Shown piece after piece: positions 34,201 to 40,800 of a stretch of DNA of 45,799 nt. Each line of letters opens with the position of its first letter. The stretch's first letter is position 1. Position numbers and translations under genes: made by a program. Origin of the DNA: Bacteroidota bacterium. Its GTDB lineage: Bacteria > Bacteroidota > Bacteroidia > M30B66. Under the pieces are notes generated by a model, which saw only the letters and a list, made by a program, of their open reading frames with translations, was not told where the DNA came from and searched no databases. Location: positions 1-45,799 of the forward strand of contig JAIXUS010000014.1 of assembly GCA_027483445.1 (NCBI GenBank), given 5' to 3'.

Positions 34201-34859
34201 GGGCTGAAGGTGTGCGAAATGGTTGAGGCATTGTTTACGCTATTTACCTCGGTGAAGCCGGAGCCCTGGTTAAGCCAGATTTTGAGGTTGCTGGCCACTG
34301 AAGAGGCATTTGCCTGAATGTTGATGGTTTGGCCGGGACCGACGAAGGTTTCAGGGGCCGTTGGCGCGATAAATACGAGGTAATTGGGGACGTTGAGGTT
34401 CAGGTAGATATCGCCGTTTGCGGTTACATTTCCCCATGGGTATGCACCTGAGGGCATGGTGGCTTTAGCGGTGCCATCGGCATTGCGAAATACAGCTGCA
34501 ATTCTAAAGACGTTGGTGCCCTGGTCGGCGTTGAAGTATTCTCTGATAGATGGACTGAAGGTGATTTGCCATTTGTTGGGTTGGCCGGGAACGGGCGTCA
34601 TGGCTCCAACACCATCGTCTTGGCCCCAGTTTCCGATTACGTTCGACCATGTGGTTCCTGTGGGGCTGTTGGTAACGATGCCGTGGTGAAGATAAACCTG
34701 ATCAGCACCTTCAAGCTGACCGCTTCCCTCGCTGGCGTCGAAGATGAGGGTGGCGGGCATATTGGGGCTAACCACCGCCGGAGAAAGCGCGACCATTTGG
34801 GCTTGCAGGCCTAAGCTACTCAGTAAAATGGCGAGGAAGAGGTGAATTGTTTTCATCAT
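31230..34859 (-). CDS. Secreted GH13 alpha-amylase-family enzyme with three repeated beta domains and T9SS signal
   Basis: This 1209-residue enzyme should cleave or rearrange alpha-glucans outside the cell. It has a signal peptide (MKTIHLFLAILLSSLGLQAQ). A beta-domain repeat occurs at residues about 22-150, 866-980 and 991-1106; the first and third share GNWGQDDG and AAVFRNA. A CBM48-like domain is at 265-375 (VYVIGDFNNWTPDANY). The GH13 barrel spans about 400-840: LVIYELHIRDF, ELMPINEFDGNDSWGYNPTY, ILDIVLNHAWG, the nucleophile Asp in FDGYRFDFTKGF (about 560), the acid/base Glu in YIILEHWG (about 606) and the Asp in YFNSHDEQR (about 659). The C-terminal T9SS type A domain (VLFPNPSKDILQVV, LAPGLYTYSF) starts near 1138. 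No SusCD pair or other starch genes lie nearby. Confidence 0.95.
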   Translation of the reverse strand: MMKTIHLFLAILLSSLGLQAQMVALSPAVVSPNMPATLIFDASEGSGQLEGADQVYLHHGIVTNSPTGTTWSNVIGNWGQDDGVGAMTPVPGQPNKWQITFSPSIREYFNADQGTNVFRIAAVFRNADGTAKATMPSGAYPWGNVTANGDIYLNLNVPNYLVFIAPTAPETFVGPGQTINIQANASSVASNLKIWLNQGSGFTEVNSVNNASTISHTFSPTQTVNLGIRITAVINGENVVLEKNHNILLTSNTAVAPLPAGMRKGINYHPNDQTKATLVLEAPGKNFVYVIGDFNNWTPDANYQMKKTPDGELFWLELNNLTPQQQYVFQYWVDGTVKIGDPYAEQIADPWNDSFIEESVFPNLPPYSNQANGIAAVLQTAQTPYQWSANEANWQRPSLEHLVIYELHIRDFIASHRYAELIDTLDYLKKLGVDAIELMPINEFDGNDSWGYNPTYFFAPDKYYGTKNELKRFIDSCHAKGFPVILDIVLNHAWGPNPMLRMYFNNATNKPAANNPWFNVDHVGPYSWGYDFNHESTHTQNFVDSVNRYWMSEYHFDGYRFDFTKGFTNNAPGGSIDGFDQSRINIINRMVNQLRVVHPDAYIILEHWGTASEESALAANGMKMWRNRSYEYVPAANGYGTGTFSGMSATTHVSYFNSHDEQRLPYHTLNEGLNNGTYNVRNPLITKERMKMAAAFTFLFPGPKMLWQFDELGYDIDINFNGRTGRKPYPWGENSLQYYNDSLRQHIYSAYQGIFDVRNTIGPGNLNAATTNHKITGNTRRLSFNTTGIDLVVVGNFGMNPENLDPAFPQSGTWYNYFSGDSIAVSNPTQAISLLPGEWHIFTSIRISEGMPFVVETFENPVTITPYPFTQFDEITVRFDATKAWKNGSNGLVGADSVYFHSGAITDSFNSTAWDVTVGTLSADDIGLMTEVSEDIWEITLTPDQYYNLNETLEAYKLGMYFRDASNSNFGHGFRNSIIEFKVESALPFVTIVPPAFNADDEITITFNAKRGNGELLGVNSVYMHSSAGVVDTPNPQTTGWQNTTGNWGQDDGIGRMTAVQGETGLWQITLTPATYYNLTPEEHPFWIAAVFRNANGSVKGTGTPGLLENGFIASNQDFFLRNQLAITIQNPKQKPAIVLFPNPSKDILQVVGLTETAHLRLFNLQGACVLETTIETQQVIPIGQLAPGLYTYSFITKDGTHNGKWIKQ

Positions 34860-34964
34860 CAGGCAAATAGAATGTCTTGGTGTAAAATTGACACCGAAGA
34901 TAGGGTTTAATCTAATTCACCTTATGACTTAGCATTAAGGTATGATTAAAAGTGGCTAGAGCAT

Positions 34965-35000
34965 GAAAACAAAAAACCCTGAAGTGGGATCTTCAGGGTT
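34965..35000 (-). terminator. Intrinsic terminator of the tRNA-Lys gene
   Basis: AACCCTGAAG (34975-34984) pairs perfectly with CTTCAGGGTT (34991-35000) around TGGGAT. On the minus strand the stem is followed by TTTTTTGTTTT. Confidence 0.88.
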
Positions 35001-35002
35001 TG

Positions 35003-35075
35003 TGATTCCGCTGGGATTCGAACCCAGGGCCACTACATTAAAAGTGTAATGCTCTACCAGCTGAGCTACGGAATC
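35003..35075 (-). tRNA. tRNA-Lys (anticodon UUU)
   Basis: The minus strand gives a complete 73-base cloverleaf without CCA. The acceptor stem is GATTCCG paired with CGGAATC. The D stem is GCTC with GAGC, the anticodon stem is TTACA with TGTAG, and the anticodon loop CTTTTAA gives anticodon TTT. The T stem is CTGGG with CCCAG around TTCGAAT. The discriminator base is A. CCA is not encoded. An intrinsic terminator follows. Confidence 0.97.
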
Positions 35076-35149
35076 GTGCTTTTTGTGAAAGCGGGTGCAA
35101 ATATAGCCTGATTTCTATTTCTCCGAAAAAATGAATGAAAAAAAGTGAA

Positions 35150-36364
35150 TTAATTTATGCCGCCCTCTTCTGTATTCTGATTATCAGTAGATTGTTTTTT
35201 GCCTCCAACGATTGGATGTCGTTCAAACGGAATGTCATCGCGGAAAAAGAGTCGGTAGGTTGTTAGTTTCCGATGAAGTTGGGTACCTAAATTTTCGATA
35301 ACCTTTAGCATTCTGGGGTTAAAGTCGCCAATCCAGGTGAGAATGGTATCGTGATAGCGCCCCATGGGTACGACCACTTCGCCACAGTATTTGATCATTG
35401 CCCCTTCCACACCTCGGCCTTGGAATTCGCGGGAAACGCCGAACACAATGCCTAACATGGTGTGGCGTTTGGCGGTTTTTAATTTCCAAAAGAACTTGAG
35501 TTTTCCCCACCAGTTCATGTTTCCGTTTACATGACGGAAAAATTCGTTGAGTTCTGGTATTGAAAGGTAGAACCCGATAGGTTTCTCGTTCATAAAGGCG
35601 AAGATGAGAATATCGGGGTCCATGATAACTTTCATGGATTTGATGATGTTTCTGGCCTGCTCAATACGCATGGCTTTGAATCCGGCGAAGCCTCCCCAGG
35701 CGGAGTTGTAGACTTCTAGAAAATACTGAGCAATGGTTTCATGCGACACTCCGCGCATTCCGCGGACGCTAAAACCGGGGTCGAGTGAAATGATGTTTGA
35801 TTTTTTCACGAAAATTTCCTGAGCCGGTATGTGAAGATCTCTCCAAAACACGAGCTGGTCAAAGTAATTTCTGAACCCGAAGCTATCGAAAAACGGCTGG
35901 TAATATGCCGGGTTATAGTTCATCCCATAACTGGGCATTGCGGTGAAGTTTTCAACGAGCAATCCCCAGAACTGGTCACGTTCGCCAAAGTTAATGGGGC
36001 CATCCATGCCATCCATGCCTTTGGCCAAGAGCCAGTCTTTGGAAGCATTCATCAATTTGTGGGCGGCCACTTGGTTGTTGATGCATTCAAAGAAGCCCAT
36101 TCCGCCAACCTTGTGTTTCCCCGATTGCACAGTTTTGGGGTTGATGAAGGCGGCCACCCGACCAATGGGTTTTTCGTTTTCATAAAGCACCCAACGGATG
36201 GCTTCAGCGCCGAGACGATAAAGTTTGTTTCGCTTTGTATCGAACACTTTTTCAACGTCTTGCCGGATTGCCGGGATGTAATTATTGTCGTTCTGGTAAA
36301 TCACTTTCGGGAGCTCAAAAAAGTCATTTTCCGTTTTTTTATCGTTTACTTCCCGTAACACCAT
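35150..36364 (-). CDS. GNAT-like acyltransferase family protein, function unknown
   Basis: This 404-residue cytosolic protein looks like a large GNAT-fold N-acetyltransferase, of a type related to YghO. The N-terminal half has FFELPKVIYQNDNNYIPAIR, GRVAAFINPKT, MGFFECINN and the block GMDGMDGPINFGERDQFWGL, followed by MPSYGMNYNPAYYQPFFDSF. The C-terminal half has a strand-rich core (ILIFAFMNEKPIGFYLSIPE) and an acetyl-CoA-site-like segment (FGVSREFQGRGVEGAMIKYC). The substrate is unknown. I chose ATG 36364 because the frame upstream overlaps the divergent SDR gene and its promoter, and VLREVNDKK is a natural N-terminus. It is divergent from the SDR gene by only 34 bases. Confidence 0.75.
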   Translation of the reverse strand: MVLREVNDKKTENDFFELPKVIYQNDNNYIPAIRQDVEKVFDTKRNKLYRLGAEAIRWVLYENEKPIGRVAAFINPKTVQSGKHKVGGMGFFECINNQVAAHKLMNASKDWLLAKGMDGMDGPINFGERDQFWGLLVENFTAMPSYGMNYNPAYYQPFFDSFGFRNYFDQLVFWRDLHIPAQEIFVKKSNIISLDPGFSVRGMRGVSHETIAQYFLEVYNSAWGGFAGFKAMRIEQARNIIKSMKVIMDPDILIFAFMNEKPIGFYLSIPELNEFFRHVNGNMNWWGKLKFFWKLKTAKRHTMLGIVFGVSREFQGRGVEGAMIKYCGEVVVPMGRYHDTILTWIGDFNPRMLKVIENLGTQLHRKLTTYRLFFRDDIPFERHPIVGGKKQSTDNQNTEEGGIN

Positions 36365-36373
36365 ATCAAAGGC

Positions 36374-36381
36374 TATTTTTG
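36374..36381 (+). promoter_or_regulatory. -7 element of the SDR gene
   Basis: TATTTTTG matches TAnnTTTG exactly and ends 17 bases before ATG 36399. It abuts a mirrored element on the other strand. Confidence 0.5.
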
Positions 36382-36382
36382 C

Positions 36383-36390
36383 CAAAAATA
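36383..36390 (-). promoter_or_regulatory. -7 element of the GNAT-like gene
   Basis: The minus strand reads TATTTTTG, an exact TAnnTTTG, 18 bases before ATG 36364. It faces the plus-strand element with one base between them. Confidence 0.5.
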
Positions 36391-36398
36391 CAGAAACG

Positions 36399-37208
36399 AT
36401 GAAGCCGGACGATGTAGTCGTGATTACGGGAGCATCTTCGGGTATCGGACTCGAGTTGGCCAAGGTGTTTTTCCGCGCAGGCTACAGGCTTTGTTTAGCG
36501 GCTCGTTCGTCGGAAAAGCTGCAGGCTATACAGCATGATCTTGATCCAACAGGGCAAAGAGTTATTGTTCGCGTGACAGATGTGAGTATCGAACAAGATT
36601 GCCGATTACTGATTGAACGTGCACTTGAGGCTTTCGGGCGAATTGATGTGCTGGTTAACAATGCCGGAGTTACCATGCGTGCTTTGTTCAAAGACGTAGA
36701 GTTGAAGGTGCTCAAACATATTATGGACGTAAACTTTTGGGGAGCAGTGTACTGTACTCATTACGCCATGCCGACCTTGCTCAAAACCCAAGGCTCGGTT
36801 GTGGGCATTTCTTCAGTAGCAGGTTATAAAGGCTTGCCTACACGTTCGGGTTATTCAGCTTCGAAATTTGCTTTGGAAGGTTTTATGGAAACGCTTCGCA
36901 TCGAGAATCTCAAAACTGGTGTTCATGTTCTGATCGCACGCCCCGGCTTTACGGCTACAAACATCCGTAACACCATGATGGATGCTAAAGGTGAGTCGCA
37001 AGGCACCTCGCATAAGGATGAGCAGAAGTCGCTCACACCGACCGAAGTTGCTGAAGGGATTTTTAAGGCCATCCAACAGAGAAAAGCCTATTTGCTCATG
37101 TCGAGAACGGCAAAACTGGTTTTTTGGCTGAATAAGTTCTTTTCCGGATGGGTTGACCGTCAGATGTACAAGCACGTCGCAGCAGAAAAAGACAGTACGT
37201 TGCAATAA
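36399..37208 (+). CDS. Short-chain dehydrogenase/reductase
   Basis: This 269-residue protein is a classical SDR oxidoreductase using NAD(P)H. The cofactor motif TGASSGIGLELAKVF is at residues 10-24, and the Ser/Arg positions after strand 2 suggest NADP (LAARSSEKL). The structural NNAG motif (VLVNNAGVTMRALF) is near residue 90. The catalytic triad is Ser in VGISSVAG and Tyr and Lys in SGYSASKFAL. The C-terminus is moderately long with no membrane segment. The substrate is unknown; many relatives act on lipids or keto groups. The gene is divergent from the GNAT-like gene across 34 bases, so the two could be coordinately or competitively expressed. A terminator lies 155 bases downstream. Confidence 0.93.
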   Translation: MKPDDVVVITGASSGIGLELAKVFFRAGYRLCLAARSSEKLQAIQHDLDPTGQRVIVRVTDVSIEQDCRLLIERALEAFGRIDVLVNNAGVTMRALFKDVELKVLKHIMDVNFWGAVYCTHYAMPTLLKTQGSVVGISSVAGYKGLPTRSGYSASKFALEGFMETLRIENLKTGVHVLIARPGFTATNIRNTMMDAKGESQGTSHKDEQKSLTPTEVAEGIFKAIQQRKAYLLMSRTAKLVFWLNKFFSGWVDRQMYKHVAAEKDSTLQ

Positions 37209-37303
37209 GCTGATTATCTTTTGTTTTCGATTTTTGTCGAGTTTGCCGACATGAAAATTTTTCAAATTCGAAACATCATGCCTCATTTTGTAGTATACTT
37301 GTT

Positions 37304-37392
37304 TGGTTCGGAACTGAGAGCCCCGAACCACCTTTTCATGTTTATTGTGGTTTTATGTTGACCAATAAGAGCGGATTCGTCCGCTCTTATTG
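37304..37392 (+). ncRNA. Candidate structured RNA or 3' UTR with three hairpins
   Basis: TGGTTCGG (37304-37311) pairs with CCGAACCA (37323-37330). CCAC near 37328 may alternatively pair with GTGG near 37347. A UUCG-capped terminator follows at 37363-37392. The stretch is non-coding and starts about 95 bases after the SDR stop. It could be a small RNA or just the SDR 3' end; no consensus promoter was found upstream. Confidence 0.25.
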
Positions 37393-37397
37393 TTTTT
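37363..37397 (+). terminator. Very strong terminator with UUCG tetraloop
   Basis: CAATAAGAGCGGA (37363-37375) pairs perfectly over 13 bases with TCCGCTCTTATTG (37380-37392), capped by TTCG and followed by TTTTT. Confidence 0.93.
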
Positions 37398-37790
37398 ACC
37401 TTTCAAGTTTCATGTGCTCAGCATAAATTGTGGTCGATGGCTTCCTTTGGCCTGAAGCTCGCCTGTTTAAGTCAGATCCACTCAGTTTTATCCTTCTCCG
37501 GCAAATCGATTTCCCCGGCTCCTTGAGCACTTCATTCAGCGCATTTGTTTCGAGCTGTACATATCAAAGATTGCGGTGTCACTCGGACTGGTATAGATCA
37601 AGTGAGGCAATTGCCAATTTGCAGAATTCCCGTGTTTCTGTGCATTTAAATTCTGTGCGGAATTTATTTATCTATCAGTAAATGAGGATTATATGTACTT
37701 TGGATTTCTCGCTTCCCTGAAAATCTTACAGATGTAATACCGTGGGGCTTCCCTGTAGTCACTTGCCATTCCGGCTTGCGTAAGGAGATA
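37398..37790. other. Long leader region of the giant PKD gene, no other gene seen
   Basis: About 390 bases hold no recognisable gene. An imperfect -7 element, TACTTTGG at 37696-37703 (7 of 8), and a TCTTACA at 37724-37730 may mark the promoter of the PKD gene. The leader would then be about 90 bases long. Confidence 0.4.
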
Positions 37791-37795
37791 GGAGG
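37791..37795 (+). promoter_or_regulatory. Shine-Dalgarno-like ribosome binding site
   Basis: GGAGG lies seven bases before ATG 37803. Bacteroidota genes seldom use such a site, and none is obvious at the other starts in this window, so it decides the start here and may signal strong translation. Confidence 0.5.
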
Positions 37796-37802
37796 AAAGC
37801 GT

Positions 37803-40800
37803 ATGCTAACACGACTACTAAAGGAAAAGACGTTGAACAGGCTAATTTTATTGATGTTTGCCCTGATTTTTGGAGGGTATGGTTTGCAGGCTCAAACGCC
37901 TACATTAACCATCAACCCATCGGGAAATATGTCGGTTTGCCCGGGATCGCAGGTTACTGTGAATGCAAGTTTAGCCAATGCCTTTGCCGGAACAACTTCC
38001 TACACGGTAGGCGATATTCCGTTTTCTCCGTACACTCTTTTGGCCGGCACACAATTAACCATGCCCGATGACACGGTTTTGGGGCCTTTTCCGATCGGAT
38101 TTCAATTTTGCTTCTTCGGAAACACCTACACTCAGTTTTATGTAGGTTCGAATGGCTGGATAGGTTTTTCACCGGGGATGACACGCGCATTCACGGCCAA
38201 CTCTATTCCTTCCACAAACATGTTCGTTCCGCGCAACTGTATTATGGGTCCATGGATGGATTTCAATCCAGGAATTGCAGGAGGGCCTTACATTCGCTAT
38301 CAAACTCAGGGCATTGCCCCTTTTCGCAGGCTGGTTGTTCAGTGGACGAATGTGCCCCTTTACCAGTGTATTGCTTTAAGGGCAAATTTCCAAATTGTGA
38401 TATTTGAAAGTACCAATGTTATTGAGCATTACATTACAAACAAGCCTACTTGTATGGCTTGGGCAGGCGGAACAGCTACACAGGGCCTGCACAATTTGGC
38501 CGGAAATGCAGCCGTAGCAGTGCCGGGGCGCAATGCAGCCGTATGGACAGCCACCAACGACGGGAAAAGGTTTACGCCTAACGGTCCGCCGAGCTTTACC
38601 ATAAATTGGACTGCCAACGGCGTTCCGATTGGAACTGGAAATTCTACAACTACCACCATCAATGGTCCGGGGAACACCCGAATTATTGGGCGGGCCAACT
38701 TTCAATGCAGCAACCTCATTTTATATGATACGCTGGATGTATCGCTGGGCGGTGCGGTGAGCGCTGCTTTCTCGGTGCCTTCACCGGTATGTGCAGGCCA
38801 ACCGGCCAGCTTTACCTATACAGGTGGTGCGGCGGGAACAGGCAGCTGGACATTTGGCTCCGGTACGCCATCTTCGGTTACGGGCTTGGGCACCCAAAGC
38901 GCTACCTGGGCAGCACCAGGAACGTATCCGGTAACGCTTACCGTAACGCCATCCGCCGTAGGCTGCTCGCCGGGAACCCTTACTCAAAACGTGGTTGTAA
39001 CCGCTCCACCGACCTCAACATTTACCGTTCCTGCGACACCTTGCGTGGGTACCAATTCCACACTGACTTACACGGGAAGTGCCCCGGTGGGTGCTACTTA
39101 CAGTTGGAATTTTGGAGCGGGCGCCACTCCGGCCACAGCTTCAACGGCAGGGCCGCATACTGTGAGCTGGTCAACAGCCGGGGCTAAGACCATTACGCTT
39201 ACGGTAACATCAGGCACCTGTAGCTCTACCACAACACAAAACATTACCGTAAATGCGGCACCTGTGGCTACATTCTCGATGAATCCAGCAAGTGTATGCG
39301 TGGGTGCGAATGGCACTGCTACATTTACAGGCAGCGCTGCAGTGGGATCGACTTACGCCTGGAACTTCGGGGCGGGTGCTTCTCCGCTCACTGCGACCGG
39401 TGTTGGGCCACATACTGTAACCTGGGGAACGGCCGGAACAAAAACCATTTCATTAACGGTGAACTCCGGATCGTGCTCTGCTTCGGCAACACAAAACATT
39501 ACTGTGAATGCTGCTCCGGTAGCGAGTTTTAGTCTACCGGCGAGTATTTGCGAAGGCTCTACAGCCTCGATTTCCTTCACCGGAACAGCAGCAGCTCCGC
39601 CAACCGCCACCTACACCTGGAATGTGGGAGGAGGTTCGCCTGCACCCGGTAATGTGCAAGGGCCATTTTCGGTAAGCTGGCCCACGCCGGGTAGTAAGTC
39701 TGTGAGCCTAACGGTAAGCCAGGGCGGCTGCACTTCAGCCTCAGTTACCCAAAATATCATGGTAAATCCTCGCCCGGTTGTAAGCATAAGTGCTTCGGCC
39801 GCATCGATTTGTGCAGGGCAGAGTACCACACTTTCGGTATCTGGAACTCCTCCGGCCGTGGGCTCAACGTATGCCTGGAATTTTGGTGCCGGAGCCACGC
39901 CAGCCACCAGTACCTCGGCCGGCCCGGTATCGGTTAGCTATGCAACAGCAGGCACCTTCACGCCATCGTTAACCGTTACAACGGCTGGCTGCACTTCTTT
40001 GCCGGCCACTGCTTCGGTAAGTGTACAAGCCCCTCCAACAGTATCAATCTCAGCTCCCGCCAATGGTTGTACCGGCGCCCCGGCAACGATCTCGGCCAGT
40101 GGAACCTTCGCTTTGGGCTCAAGCTTTAGCTGGAACTTTGCCGGCGGTACAGTGGTTTCGGGCTCTGGTGCAGGACCGTATAGTGTGCAATGGGCTACGC
40201 CGGGCGCGAAAAGCATCAGTGTGAGTGTTCAAAGCGGAGCTTGCACGGTGAGTGCCAATACAAGTGTAACCATCGCCAATGGTCCAACTGCGGCTATAAG
40301 CGCACCGGCAACGCTCTGTGCCAATCAAAATGCGACCATTAGTTTTGCCGGTTCGGCCTCAGCGGGCGCCTCGTATTCTTGGAATTTCGGGATGAATGCG
40401 AGTCCAGCAACAGCAAGTACGGCAGGGCCTCACAGCATCAGCTACACGAGTCCGGGTTCAAAAACGATAACGCTCACCGTAACCGACGGTTCTTGTCCGG
40501 CGGCAACGGCCAGCCATACCATTCTTGTTAGTCCGGGTTATACCGCAACCTTTAGTGTGCCTGCTTCCGTTTGCGTAAACGGAACAGGTTCGGTGAGTTA
40601 CACCGGAAATGCGCCTCCCGGCTCAACATTTAGTTGGAATTTTGGGGCTGGAGCAACACCAGCCACGGCCAATACTGCCGGCCCACATAGCGTTAGCTGG
40701 AGTACAGCCGGATCGGCAAATGTGAGTTTAAGCGTAACAACGGCGGGCTGTACGGCCGGACCTGTTACTCAGGCTGTGTCGGTTCAGGCATTACCAACCA

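Noticed and set aside
34860-35002. A riboswitch before the GH13 gene
   Set aside because: The only strong structure is the tRNA-Lys terminator; no known riboswitch pattern is seen.
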